Position numbers and translations under genes: made by a program
The notes under the pieces: model-generated
Databases searched by the model: none
Told to the model about the DNA's origin: nothing
Seen by the model: the letters and a program-made list of their open reading frames with translations, nothing else
Shown here: positions 1 to 9,015 of the stretch, piece after piece
How positions within the stretch are numbered: the stretch's first letter is position 1
How the letters are laid out: the number at the start of each line of letters is the position of its first letter
NCBI GenBank assembly: GCA_913060505.1
Contig: CAJXRQ010000007.1
Location: 1 to 64,000, forward strand
Direction of reading: 5' to 3'
Source of the DNA: an uncultured Desulfovibrio sp.
GTDB taxonomy: Bacteria; Desulfobacterota; Desulfovibrionia; Desulfovibrionales; Desulfovibrionaceae
Length of the DNA stretch: 64,000 nucleotides

Positions 1-550
1 CCGATCTCACCCACAGGATCCTGCGCGTATACATGTCGTCCGGGTCAACAGGCACGGATTCGATCTTCCAGCAATCATGCCCCATGGCGGCCTCTTCCCC
101 GATCAACTTGTGGACATCCTCATCCACGTTGCGGTCTCCCATGTCGTCATAAGTAAAATCCGTACCCATGAAATACTCATTCCGCGAAGCCCCGCTGATA
201 CGGCGCGTCTTGCGCATGGCGGGCATGTAAAGCCATTTGTCGTCTTCCCTGTCCGCATCATCGTAGTCCCAGGACAAAAAGGCTGTCTTGCGCACATCGG
301 CCGGTTCGCAAAAAACCATGATGGATTTCTTGTCCTTGCCGTAGTCCTTGGAATAGCTCCGAACCTGGCGCACACGCTCGCGCCCCCGCTTGTTAATCAA
401 TGTCATGGTCATCATGGACAAACGGTCATCCCCATCAGGACGGTCATCCACAAGGACCATGACGTCTCTGCCGGTCAGCTCCGCAGCCCACACAGGCGAA
501 AAGCCCAGGAAGCTCCCAAAAGCCAACACGGCGACTGCCAGTTTCAACAT
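1..550 (-). CDS. Outer-membrane lipoprotein-sorting (LolA-like) protein, partial
   Basis: The gene runs off the left edge, so only the first 183 codons are present. The start is the ATG at 550, followed by a signal peptide of about 22 residues ([12 protein letters not shown]... ending VWA-AE). The mature part has the pattern of LolA-like exported proteins annotated as outer membrane lipoprotein-sorting protein (PF17131): a '[17 protein letters not shown]' strand pair, then [22 protein letters not shown] and a [10 protein letters not shown] segment. Proteins of this kind usually sit in the periplasm beside RND/MMPL exporters, and the missing left neighbour could be such a gene (inference). It lies 84 bp downstream of the DUF4198 gene, with a strong hairpin between them, so read-through is probably partial. 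The family call is good; the substrate is unknown. Confidence 0.8.
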   Translation of the reverse strand, partial: MLKLAVAVLAFGSFLGFSPVWAAELTGRDVMVLVDDRPDGDDRLSMMTMTLINKRGRERVRQVRSYSKDYGKDKKSIMVFCEPADVRKTAFLSWDYDDADREDDKWLYMPAMRKTRRISGASRNEYFMGTDFTYDDMGDRNVDEDVHKLIGEEAAMGHDCWKIESVPVDPDDMYTRRILWVRS

Positions 551-598
551 TCCGACATCCTCTCCCTATTTTCAAAAATAAAGGTTTTGACGAAAGAA

Positions 599-627
599 GC
601 GCCCGGAGCCGGCAAGACTCCGGGCGC
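599..627 (-). terminator. Strong hairpin downstream of the DUF4198 gene
   Basis: Two perfect 10-base arms (GCGCCCGGAG at 599-608 and CTCCGGGCGC at 618-627) face each other across a 9-base loop. On the minus strand they are followed by a pyrimidine run, TTCTTTC. This is probably an intrinsic or partial terminator between the DUF4198 gene and the LolA-like gene. Confidence 0.65.
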
Positions 628-634
628 GAATCCG

Positions 635-1519
635 TTATTTGACGGTAAACGTCAGGCTCGCGGCATGGTAGACCTGTTCGGCCTTGCCATAGAGGTTCTT
701 GAGCGGGCCGTCCTTGGTCACATCTTCCTTGTGGTTGACGCTGACCATCCACTGCCCCGCATTCTTGACGCGGAACTGGGCTTTGCCCTTCATCACGTAC
801 GATTGCAGGAAATAGCCGTCGCTCTGGCCAAATCCGGGGCTGCTGGCCGAGATGTAGTCGATGCTCTTGGCCGTGGCGCTCAACGGTTTACCGTAAAAGA
901 GCACCTCAACCTCAACCAGATCGCCAACATGCACGTTGCTCAGATCGGTAAGAGGAGTGATTTCAAGCCCATGGCCCAACCGCTTGGGTTGCTTCCACTC
1001 GCCCACGGTCATGTACGACTTGGCAAAAGCCTGGAACTTGACGGACATAAGCACCTTGGCAACGTCTTTGACCTCGTTCTTGGGCTTGAGTTTGAGACGC
1101 TGGCGCCCCTTTTTGTCTATGTACTGGGTATAAAAGGAAGGCCGGGAAACAGCGCTGAACTGGTAGATGCCCGGCTTGGTGTTCTTGTTCAGGGAAACCT
1201 TCTGCACCGCCAAATCTCCGGGGAACACCTCGAAATCTGCCGTGGTCATGGATGGTTTGACATCTTCGGACGAAGGGATTCTCAATGCATGGCTGTGCAT
1301 GGACGGATCGATCAACTCGAATTTTTCCAGTATGATCTTACCGTTGGGCGAATTGGGAATATCGTCCATGGGCATGGCATGCCCCCATCCGATGGACACC
1401 ATGCTGTGCGGCGGGAAGTGGGCATGAGACTCGAAATTGTTGATCCACACGGAATGGGCATGCCCCACGGCAGCCGTACCCAGCAGTGCGCAAAGCAGAA
1501 TGAACAGTAATCGTTTCAT
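635..1519 (-). CDS. DUF4198 domain periplasmic protein
   Basis: A 294-residue exported protein with an N-terminal signal peptide (MKRLLFILLCALLG..., cleavage after GHA). The mature protein starts HSVWINNFESHAH, typical of the DUF4198 family, whose members begin with an H-x-x-W motif and are often encoded next to TonB-dependent receptors or nickel/cobalt uptake genes. The fold is predicted to be beta-sandwich, with a late GQWMVSVNH strand. The gene starts about 93 bp after the TonB receptor ends, and a Fur-box-like site lies in that gap, so iron-responsive expression separate from the receptor is plausible. A periplasmic metal- or ligand-binding accessory role is inferred from context only. 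The start ATG at 1519 is preceded by a good ribosome site (AGGAGA). Confidence 0.8.
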   Translation of the reverse strand: MKRLLFILLCALLGTAAVGHAHSVWINNFESHAHFPPHSMVSIGWGHAMPMDDIPNSPNGKIILEKFELIDPSMHSHALRIPSSEDVKPSMTTADFEVFPGDLAVQKVSLNKNTKPGIYQFSAVSRPSFYTQYIDKKGRQRLKLKPKNEVKDVAKVLMSVKFQAFAKSYMTVGEWKQPKRLGHGLEITPLTDLSNVHVGDLVEVEVLFYGKPLSATAKSIDYISASSPGFGQSDGYFLQSYVMKGKAQFRVKNAGQWMVSVNHKEDVTKDGPLKNLYGKAEQVYHAASLTFTVK

Positions 1520-1561
1520 GATCTCTCCTATGGTTGATCCTTATTTTTCAAACATCCAACT

Positions 1562-1580
1562 GATAATGAACTCAATAATC
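1562..1580. promoter_or_regulatory. Fur-box-like site upstream of DUF4198 gene
   Basis: The sequence GATAATGAACTCAATAATC matches 13 of 19 positions of the classical Fur consensus GATAATGATAATCATTATC and is an imperfect inverted repeat (TGATaAT...AtTATCA when read with flanks). It lies about 45 bp upstream of the DUF4198 start and in the gap behind the TonB receptor. The match is seen directly; Fur binding is inference. Confidence 0.5.
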
Positions 1581-1612
1581 AAAATCAATTAAAGGGTAAA
1601 AAAAAACACCGG

Positions 1613-3781
1613 TTAGAAATAATACATGACCCCGGCACCAATGGTGCGCGGATCTCCCACTCCGGCAATGGTCACCAACGTATTGGACCGGAAGGCGGTC
1701 ACATACTCTTCGTCGGTAATATTGTTGACGTAGGCGTATACATCGAAATCATCAAAGCGATAGCCGACCTTGGTATCCACAACAGTATAGGCGTCCGCCT
1801 TGGTAAAGCCCTTGTTGTAGTCGTCGTAGTATGACCGGGAGCCAAAGTGCCTGGCGTCCACACGGGCGTAGAAGCCGCACGGGGCGTGGTAGGCGGCGCT
1901 CAACCGGATGATATGGGAAGGCGTCTGGTCGATATCCTCACCGTCATACTGCTTCACATCGGCGTCATAGTCGTCGTACTTGGCCTTGATCAGACTAACC
2001 GAACCGCTCAGTTCAAGCGATTTCACGGGCAGATATGTCGCTTCGAACTCAGCACCGTAGGAATGGGCCTTTTTGGCGTTGCTCGTATAATACATACCCG
2101 TACCACCCGCAGTCTTGTATACGTGAATATCCTTGATATCCATATAGAACAGGGCCGTCCCCAGACGCAGGTCTCCGTAATCGGCCTTGAGCCCCCATTC
2201 GTAATTCTTGGATCTTTGCGGCTTGAAGGCGTTGCTGTCGGCGGAACCGCTCATGGCAAAGAAGTTGTAGCCGCCGGGCATGTAGCCGTGCGAATAGGAT
2301 ATATAGGTATTCCAATTATCGTTGATGGCGTACGAAAGCGCGGCCTTGGGCAAAAACGCATTCCAGGTTTTGGTTCCGTGCATGGAATAATACAAATTTT
2401 TCGCAGCACCTACGGCCTGGTAATACATATCCAGATCCATCTCCTTGCGGATGCGCTGCAAGCGGGCACCAAGTGTCAATTCGAAGCCGGAGCCCAAGGG
2501 GGCCATAACCTGACCAAAAGCGGCCATGGTCGTGGTGTCCTGATCGGAATGGGCGTCCTGTTCATAGGCCGTTCCGCCTTGAACGAACTGCTGACCATAA
2601 GGCCCCTGTTTCCGATTTCCGATATCACCGTATACGCCGCAGGTCCAACGGAACTCCTTGGGAGCTCCCCCGGAAAGGCGCAATTCCTGAGACCAGGTTT
2701 CCTCCTCGTTTTCATCAAACATCTCGAGCCCTTTATATGCGGCAGCATCGCTATGGTCCGAATCGTAAAGGGCATCAACTTCGAGTTGTTTGTGCGTAGT
2801 GATGGAATTGAGCTTGAAGCCATCGAAGTTGTATTCCACAGTGAGGCTCTGGGAATTGTCGTCCGTTGTGGAGTCATTCGCCACATCGTAGCTCACATGC
2901 TTGGCATCGTCGGCGTTGAAATCATCGAGATTCGTCCCGTGTGCCAGAACATATTCATTACCCCAATAAGTCTTTTTGTGTGAATGGTGGGCGGCCAGGC
3001 GCACACGCAAATCATCGTTCGGCGTCATCAACAAATAGCCGTTGACCTTTCGATCCCGCTCCCGGTTGGCATCCTCTTCCATGCCTTCGTAATCGTTCTT
3101 GATCCAGCCGTTATCCTGGTCATACTGGGCGCTCAAACCGAGAAACAGCTTGTCCTTGATAAGAGGGCCGTTCATGGCGGCAAGGCCTTTCACGTAGTCC
3201 CAGCTGCCGTACTCGGCTCCGACTTTTCCGTGCCATTCGTTGGTGGGATCCTTGGTCACGACATTGATCACCGCACCCATGGCATTCTTGCCGTAGAGGG
3301 TGGACTGGGCTCCGCGCAAGACCTCGATGCGCTCCACATTGACCAGGGACGTATCGAATCCGGTCTTGCCGCTGTGGGCAATGCCGTCCACATACATGGT
3401 CACGGGGTTGTTCATGGTGAACATGGAAGAGTTCAAACCACGAAAGTTGATGCCCACTCCATGGTCATCCGAATAGGCCATGCCGGGAATATTATCGATG
3501 ACATCTGTCATGCTTTCAATGCCCTTTTCCTCAATCTCCACTTCATCGATCACGGTAATGCTCTGGGGCACATCCTTGAGCGACTCCTCCATCTTGTTGG
3601 CCGTAACCTTGACCGCTTCGAGTTTCACGGTTTTGTCCGACGACTCCTCTTCGTCTGCCGCGTCCTCGGCCAAAGCGACTCCACCCGCCAGGACGAGGAC
3701 CATTGCGGCAAGCAGAAACGCTCCCGCCGCAAGGGCAAAACCGGACCCTCTCCCCCGCAGGGGAATGATGCAATTCTCCAT
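1613..3781 (-). CDS. TonB-dependent siderophore/metallophore receptor
   Basis: A 722-residue outer-membrane receptor. The ATG at 3781 is chosen over an upstream in-frame ATG (3826) because GGAGG sits 8 bases before it and the signal peptide then follows (hydrophobic run AAGAFLLAAMVLVLAGGVALA). After an acidic linker comes a TonB-box-like VKLEAVKVTANK, then the plug domain (DVPQSITVIDEVEI, NFRGLN, VTMYVDGI, RIEVLRGAQSTLYGKNAMGAVINVVT), and a long beta-barrel ending in the expected C-terminal aromatic (GAGVMYYF). Length and order match FyuA-type receptors. It is the last gene behind the two ABC transporters, 118 bp downstream, which suggests passage of the same ligand from outer to inner membrane. 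The ligand cannot be read from the sequence. Confidence 0.93.
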   Translation of the reverse strand: MENCIIPLRGRGSGFALAAGAFLLAAMVLVLAGGVALAEDAADEEESSDKTVKLEAVKVTANKMEESLKDVPQSITVIDEVEIEEKGIESMTDVIDNIPGMAYSDDHGVGINFRGLNSSMFTMNNPVTMYVDGIAHSGKTGFDTSLVNVERIEVLRGAQSTLYGKNAMGAVINVVTKDPTNEWHGKVGAEYGSWDYVKGLAAMNGPLIKDKLFLGLSAQYDQDNGWIKNDYEGMEEDANRERDRKVNGYLLMTPNDDLRVRLAAHHSHKKTYWGNEYVLAHGTNLDDFNADDAKHVSYDVANDSTTDDNSQSLTVEYNFDGFKLNSITTHKQLEVDALYDSDHSDAAAYKGLEMFDENEEETWSQELRLSGGAPKEFRWTCGVYGDIGNRKQGPYGQQFVQGGTAYEQDAHSDQDTTTMAAFGQVMAPLGSGFELTLGARLQRIRKEMDLDMYYQAVGAAKNLYYSMHGTKTWNAFLPKAALSYAINDNWNTYISYSHGYMPGGYNFFAMSGSADSNAFKPQRSKNYEWGLKADYGDLRLGTALFYMDIKDIHVYKTAGGTGMYYTSNAKKAHSYGAEFEATYLPVKSLELSGSVSLIKAKYDDYDADVKQYDGEDIDQTPSHIIRLSAAYHAPCGFYARVDARHFGSRSYYDDYNKGFTKADAYTVVDTKVGYRFDDFDVYAYVNNITDEEYVTAFRSNTLVTIAGVGDPRTIGAGVMYYF

Positions 3782-3898
3782 TTTTACAATCCTCCACAAT
3801 AGATTTGATCCATTTGTTTGGGGCAATTTCCGTGCCCAGGTCCACCCGAATCGGGAAAAAACCTGTACTCCGATCAGGAAACCGCCCCATATATCAGA

Positions 3899-5692
3899 TC
3901 AATCCGTGGCGGATGAAAAATGCCAATTCTTTGCGCCCTGTTGCGCTTCCCACATGGAGCGGTACCTTCCCTCACGCTCCAGAAGCTCGGCGTGGCTACC
4001 GCTTTGGGCAACGGCTCCGTCCTCGATCACGAGAATGGTATCCGCACCGGCTATGGTGGAAAGACGATGTGCAATAACAATGACCGTGCGATCACGAACC
4101 AGCGTGTCGATGGCCTTTTGCACGGCCACTTCGCTTTCCGTATCCAAAGCGGCTGTGGGCTCATCGAGAATGACGATGGGCGCGTCCTTGAGGATGGCGC
4201 GGGCAATGCTTATGCGCTGCCTCTCTCCACAGGAAAGGCAACCGCCGATATCGCCCACCCGGGTCCGGTATCCCTCGGGCAGGCGGCTGATAAATTCATG
4301 GCAGTGTGCGGCTCTGGCCGCAGCCTCCACCTCGGAATCGGAGGCGTCGGGACGGCCCATGCGGATATTGGCCAGAATAGAGTCATCGAACAGGTAGACA
4401 TCCTGAAACACCACCGAGATATGACGCATCAATCTTTTGGGACTCATATCACGCACATCCACGCCACCGATCGTTATCCTGCCGCCCCGCGGGTCAGCAT
4501 AACGCATGATAAGGCGGGTCACGGTGGTCTTGCCCGAGCCGGACGGTCCCACCAGGGCTGTTAACGACCGCTCCGGGAGACAAAAACTCACATCTTGCAA
4601 CACATCCTCATTCGTGTCGGCGTAACGGAAACTTACATTTTCAAAGCGCACTTCAAAGTTGTCGGGAGTTTTTGCTGTATCGGCCACAGGAAGGGGGGGG
4701 ACAGACAAAAGCCGCTCCACCCGTTCCAGCCCGGCTTCCATGTAATCGAACACCGGACTTATGCCGAACAGGAGCGACAGCGGCTCACTGAATCGTACGA
4801 CAACCACCAGCAGTGCCACCAACGCAGCCACGTTGAGCGAACCGGCGATAATGAACCAGACGCCGAGGGACAACACCACAAGCAGCCCGATCTGCACTGC
4901 CGACGAAAACAGAATCCCTGGCCATACCAAATACAATTGCTCCCGCTTTTGCGCATCACGCAAATCCTCCAGCGCCCCCTGGAGGCGGACGGCCCGACTG
5001 CCCACCTGATTGGTGGCCCGCAACACGGGAAGTCCCTGGGCATATTCCACCAATTCCGCCGAGGTCCGGGCATGGGCCACGGCAAGATTCCGGAATGAAC
5101 GTCCTGCAGCACGCCTGCGCCAATAGTACAGAGGAAGCGTAATCGGGAACAAACAGGCCATGGAGAGAGCCAGTCGCCAATCCACAAACGCCGTGGCGAT
5201 CATGGCGACCACCGGAGTCACAATAATGCCGAGGAAAGTGGACGACAGCATGCCCATGGGAGTGACGACCTCGTCCACGTTTCCGGCAAGCACCGCAGAC
5301 AACTCCCCGGCCCTCCTGCGATAAAGCTTCTCGAGAGGCATGCGGCGAAGCTGCCGCCCGAGCGACACCCGCAACTGGTGCGTGACCTCGGCAATAGGTC
5401 CGGCATAGTCAAAGTTGCGGGCCTGCCAGATAAAAAACGTGTCCAGCACCGCGCAGCCCGCCAACACGCCCAGCCAGAAAAAGGCCCTGTGCCAGTCCGC
5501 TGGCGCGGCAAGAACCGCATCCAACAGGGGATAAAAGCAGGCGAAAGCCAACCCCTGAACCACAGCGGACAAAATGGATACCACCATGCAGAGGCGAAGT
5601 TTCGAGACCTGATCGCCGCTGGCTTCCTGCATTCTCCGCCAGGTCTGGGCCAGCGAGGGAGCGGGACGAACTGTTTCCGTTTGCGTTGTCAT
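3899..5692 (-). CDS. ABC transporter permease-ATPase, YbtQ/IrtB-like siderophore importer half
   Basis: A 597-residue fusion of a six-helix type IV (exporter-fold) membrane domain (about residues 30-330) and an ATPase domain (about 345-590). Visible motifs are Walker A GPSGSGKTT, Walker B IVILDEPTAALD, and H-loop IAHRLST. The ABC signature reads LSCGERQR instead of LSGGQ, so this half may carry a weakened catalytic site. Its start overlaps the stop of the upstream ABC gene by one base (TAATG), the mark of a co-translated heterodimer. Fused proteins in tandem next to a TonB receptor, an MFS protein and an AraC regulator are the arrangement of yersiniabactin YbtPQ and mycobacterial IrtAB, which import despite the exporter fold. 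Import rather than export is inference from this context. Confidence 0.88.
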   Translation of the reverse strand: MTTQTETVRPAPSLAQTWRRMQEASGDQVSKLRLCMVVSILSAVVQGLAFACFYPLLDAVLAAPADWHRAFFWLGVLAGCAVLDTFFIWQARNFDYAGPIAEVTHQLRVSLGRQLRRMPLEKLYRRRAGELSAVLAGNVDEVVTPMGMLSSTFLGIIVTPVVAMIATAFVDWRLALSMACLFPITLPLYYWRRRAAGRSFRNLAVAHARTSAELVEYAQGLPVLRATNQVGSRAVRLQGALEDLRDAQKREQLYLVWPGILFSSAVQIGLLVVLSLGVWFIIAGSLNVAALVALLVVVVRFSEPLSLLFGISPVFDYMEAGLERVERLLSVPPLPVADTAKTPDNFEVRFENVSFRYADTNEDVLQDVSFCLPERSLTALVGPSGSGKTTVTRLIMRYADPRGGRITIGGVDVRDMSPKRLMRHISVVFQDVYLFDDSILANIRMGRPDASDSEVEAAARAAHCHEFISRLPEGYRTRVGDIGGCLSCGERQRISIARAILKDAPIVILDEPTAALDTESEVAVQKAIDTLVRDRTVIVIAHRLSTIAGADTILVIEDGAVAQSGSHAELLEREGRYRSMWEAQQGAKNWHFSSATD

Positions 5693-7521
5693 TACCGTTT
5701 TTCCTCCTGCGCTTGATCCGGCGACCTATCGCCCAGTGTCCAGTCCCGGGCTTGTTCATGGCTGCGCCAAAGGCGTGCATATACGCCGTTGGCAGTCACA
5801 AGTTCATCATGCTTCCCGCTTTCGGCCACCTGGCCGTTGTCCATCACCACGATCTGGTCGGCATCGCGAATCGTGGACAACCGGTGCGCGATGATAATGA
5901 CGGTGCGCCCCTTCATGAGATTGGCCAGCGCTGTGATAATCAGGGCTTCGTTTTCGGGATCGGCAAAGGCCGTGGCCTCATCCAGCACTGCCACCGGACT
6001 GTTCTGCAATATGGCGCGGGCAATGGTTATGCGTTGCCGTTGCCCTCCGGAGAGCCTTGCTCCGCGTTCCCCGGCCATGGTTTCGTACCCGTCCGGCAGC
6101 TCCAGAATAAACTCGTGGGCCTGTGCTGCCCGTGCTGCCGCTTCCACTTCCTCCATGGACGCGTCGGGACGCCCCATGCGGATATTGGCGGCAATGGTAT
6201 CATGAAAAAGAAAAGTATCCTGAAAGACGAAGGACACACTTTGCATGAGCTGCTCGTAACGCATGTCCCGAATATTGACACCGCCGACCCGTATGCAGCC
6301 CCGGCGCACATCCCAGAATCGCGGAATCATGCGTGCGGCAGTGGTCTTGCCAGCGCCCGACGGCCCGACCAGCGCGGTAACCGTGCCTGAAGGCACGCGA
6401 AAACTCACGTCTTGCAGGGCGTCCTCCCTTCCCTCATAAGCAAAGCTCACGCCGTCGAACTCCACGGAGGCGTCCATGGGAACCATGCCGGTTTCAGCCT
6501 CCGGCATGGCCGGGATAGCCATAAGTTCCTGTATGCGCAAAGCGCTGGCATTGGCTTTGCGGATAAAGAAATTGAGCCACATGAGCGGGGCAAGCGACTC
6601 GGCCATGCCGGTACCCAGCAGCAGGATCGCCGCCCAGTTAGGAAAGTCCAGAAGACCTCCGCGCAGGAGAACCAGTCCCGCCGCCGTCAAAGCAGTCAGG
6701 GTGGGTAACGGGGCAAGCATGGATATGCCGATCTTGCCACTGGTGCCGGAAACCCGCAGCCATTTGACCATTACGGCCTTGAAACTATCGAGGGCCGCCT
6801 GATAACGCCCGAAGGAATCCGCACCATCATCAAAGGTCCGTACTACGGGCATGGCCTGTACGAACTCCACCACGACGCTGTTGATTCGTTCCTTTTCCTC
6901 ATCGTAGCGACGCTGCATGTCGCCATGATTCCGCATGGCCAGCCAAACGCACACCGCGCCTGCGACAAGCACGGCCAAGGCCACCAGCGCAAGACGCCAA
7001 TCAATCAAGAGCAACAGCGCCAGGGTCACCACGGGGGTAGCCACGCTACGCCCGATAAGAGGTGTTGTATCCGCCACAAAAGCGTGGAGGTTCTTGACGT
7101 CATCCTGCATAACCTTGGCGATGCTGCCGGCCCCGTTCACCAACAGGTGCCCCAGCGGTATGCGGGCCAGATGTTCGCTCAATCCCGTGCGCAGAATTAT
7201 TTCCAGCCGAAACGCAGACAGATGCGAAATCGTGAACGCATAGATTCGCAGAAAAATACCGGCCAGGGTCAGCCCCGCAGCCAAAAGCATCCAGAGCCAA
7301 AGCCGGGAACCATCACCAAGAAGGGCCATGATGACCAACGCGAGAGCCGCGATGCCGGCCAGGGAAGCAATGGCGCCAACCCCAGACATGACCATGGCCG
7401 ACCGGATGCCGAAATTCACCGGCCGCATGAGTTCCCATATGCCCCGCTTCTGTTCGGATACCGGGCGGGGACTATCCTGCGGAGCGCTTCCTGCGCATGT
7501 GCAACTGGCTTGAGAGTCCAT
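5692..7521 (-). CDS. ABC transporter permease-ATPase, YbtP/IrtA-like siderophore importer half
   Basis: A 609-residue fused ABC transporter and first gene of the ABC pair. The ATG at 7521 (MDSQASC) is preferred to the longer frame because a GAGG ribosome site lies about 8 bases before it. The N-terminal cytoplasmic tail is followed by six predicted helices (about residues 35-310). The ATPase domain then shows Walker A GPSGAGKTT, a canonical LSGGQRQR signature, Walker B VAVLDEATAFAD and IAHRLST. It therefore has the intact signature that its partner lacks, as expected for an asymmetric heterodimer. Upstream, at about 7530-7620, is the probable promoter region, isolated from the AraC gene by a terminator. 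Role: inner-membrane uptake of a metal-siderophore complex (inferred from neighbours). Confidence 0.88.
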   Translation of the reverse strand: MDSQASCTCAGSAPQDSPRPVSEQKRGIWELMRPVNFGIRSAMVMSGVGAIASLAGIAALALVIMALLGDGSRLWLWMLLAAGLTLAGIFLRIYAFTISHLSAFRLEIILRTGLSEHLARIPLGHLLVNGAGSIAKVMQDDVKNLHAFVADTTPLIGRSVATPVVTLALLLLIDWRLALVALAVLVAGAVCVWLAMRNHGDMQRRYDEEKERINSVVVEFVQAMPVVRTFDDGADSFGRYQAALDSFKAVMVKWLRVSGTSGKIGISMLAPLPTLTALTAAGLVLLRGGLLDFPNWAAILLLGTGMAESLAPLMWLNFFIRKANASALRIQELMAIPAMPEAETGMVPMDASVEFDGVSFAYEGREDALQDVSFRVPSGTVTALVGPSGAGKTTAARMIPRFWDVRRGCIRVGGVNIRDMRYEQLMQSVSFVFQDTFLFHDTIAANIRMGRPDASMEEVEAAARAAQAHEFILELPDGYETMAGERGARLSGGQRQRITIARAILQNSPVAVLDEATAFADPENEALIITALANLMKGRTVIIIAHRLSTIRDADQIVVMDNGQVAESGKHDELVTANGVYARLWRSHEQARDWTLGDRSPDQAQEEKR

Positions 7522-7623
7522 CGGAAAACCTCGTTCAACGGAAGGGGCTCTCCTTCTGGAGCAGCTTGACCTACCGGATAATTGCAAGTGGATACAATAT
7601 CTTTTCAGCCTTCATTCAAAAGG

Positions 7624-7655
7624 CAAAAAAAGACCTGCCTCCTACTGGAGACAGG
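7624..7655 (-). terminator. Intrinsic terminator after the AraC regulator gene
   Basis: On the minus strand a stem CCTG-CTCC / GGAG-CAGG with a 4-base loop (7634-7655) is followed by TTTTTT. It isolates the AraC gene transcript from the ABC operon, so the ABC genes need their own promoter at about 7530-7620. Confidence 0.7.
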
Positions 7656-7760
7656 AATGAGAATGCCGGAATGGAATCGCCGACTCTACCCCGATCGGTA
7701 AAACATGTCTCGCGACCGGGAAAACTCGACGGTTTTCAGATTGGTATGAATCTTTATCTT

Positions 7761-8816
7761 TTACCTTCCGGACATATACGCCGAAGGGAGGCGGCCATGG
7801 AAACGCTTGAACGCCTCACTGAAATGGCTGGGATTGGAATAGCCCACAAACGTGGCGGCCTGAAGGATGGAACAACGGCCGGACTCTATGAGGCTCAAGG
7901 CATTTTCCATGCGAAGCTTGCGGACATATTCTCCTATGGTAAAGCCGGTCCGGGTCCGAAAATCCGTTTTGAGGTAGCATTCATTAATGCCCACCCGCCG
8001 GGCCAGGGAACATATGGTGGGCGGCGTCGCCCATTCATCATTCAAAATACCCATGGCCTCATCCACAGCCCGCTGCCGATGCGTCTGGTTTCCAGAGGAG
8101 ACCTTGAACGGCTGTCCGAGAGACAAAACCCGGCTCAAAAAATCGAGCGCAAGGGACTCGAACTGCAATTTGCCGCACACCGTATCACGCCGCGTGGCAT
8201 ACAGGGCGCGAGCCGCTTCGGTCAAAGGATGGTTCCCGGGAACATGGTGCGCACCGGACCGGGGATGCCCCACAGCCACTCCTATACTGGAGGGGCATCG
8301 GCGCATGTATTTTTCCAGGGCACGGCTGAGATCGCACGAAGCCTCGTTGAGCCACGCCTCCATCATGCAATGGGAAACCTCAACGGACAGGCCGCTGATG
8401 AAGCTGTTGGAAGGCTGTACATACCGCATATTCTCGCGAGCACCACGGCAAAAAAACAGTTGTCCACTGCGCACGTTGCCCAGCGAGCCTCCGCTCCCCA
8501 ACCCGAATTCAAAACTCCCGGACAGAAGCATGCAGAACTGCAATGTGGACTTTGACTCATGAAAGCAGGTGTCCAGACCATCCGAGAGCCGATAACCGCA
8601 CAATCCGACATTGAGTCCGCTGTTCAGATGAATCAGTTCGGAAAAGCCTTCTCCAGCTTGGGCGGCGATTTCCCAACGGATATGGTCACTCCTTTCCCCC
8701 TCGGAATGTCCTGTTTCGACAAAGACATGGTCAATATCCTTGTAGCAAGCCCTGTAATGCTCCACCATTGATGAAAGTCTGGCGGCAGGCGTGCAATCGT
8801 GCGCTTCCATATACAT
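7761..8816 (-). CDS. AraC-family regulator, PchR/YbtA-like
   Basis: About 351 residues from the ATG at 8816; an in-frame GTG at 8903 would add 29 residues without a convincing ribosome site. The N-terminal two thirds is a ligand-sensing domain of the PchR type (CMLLSGSFEFGLGSGG, a GQLFFCRG strand). The C-terminal ~100 residues hold the double helix-turn-helix: ICSLARRVGINECYLKTDFR and then AATFVGYSNPSHFSEAFKRFHG. In known systems such regulators bind the imported ferric siderophore and activate receptor and transporter genes. A 14/19 Fur-box-like site lies 130 bp upstream, so it is probably made under iron limitation and in turn activates the ABC/TonB operon (inference). It is followed by its own terminator. 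Confidence 0.9.
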   Translation of the reverse strand: MYMEAHDCTPAARLSSMVEHYRACYKDIDHVFVETGHSEGERSDHIRWEIAAQAGEGFSELIHLNSGLNVGLCGYRLSDGLDTCFHESKSTLQFCMLLSGSFEFGLGSGGSLGNVRSGQLFFCRGARENMRYVQPSNSFISGLSVEVSHCMMEAWLNEASCDLSRALEKYMRRCPSSIGVAVGHPRSGAHHVPGNHPLTEAARALYATRRDTVCGKLQFESLALDFLSRVLSLGQPFKVSSGNQTHRQRAVDEAMGILNDEWATPPTICSLARRVGINECYLKTDFRTRTGFTIGEYVRKLRMENALSLIESGRCSILQAATFVGYSNPSHFSEAFKRFHGRLPSAYMSGR

Positions 8817-8943
8817 GAGACTAGCCCCGCAACCCTTGTGAAAAGGAATCTCGTGAATAAAACACCCTGAGAAAGCAAGTCGGGCACAAATGTCGGCCGC
8901 CACTCATACCGTTTTGCGATTCGTGGCACCCGTCTCCATAAAT

Positions 8944-8962
8944 GATCTTGATTCTCACTATC
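8944..8962. promoter_or_regulatory. Fur-box-like site upstream of the AraC regulator
   Basis: GATCTTGATTCTCACTATC matches 14 of 19 positions of the Fur consensus, including both outer GAT and TATC ends and the central TGA/TCA. It lies 54 bp beyond the stop of the upstream MFS gene and upstream of the AraC start, the position expected for iron control of the regulator. Confidence 0.5.
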
Positions 8963-9015
8963 GATAAAACCATTCCTTGTCAACAAAGGGGGAATACGCC
9001 ACCAGCGTCTCATTA

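Noticed and set aside
77-1510. A 477-codon plus-strand frame over the LolA-like and DUF4198 genes
   Set aside because: It crosses two exported genes with signal peptides and a terminator on the other strand and has no ribosome site.
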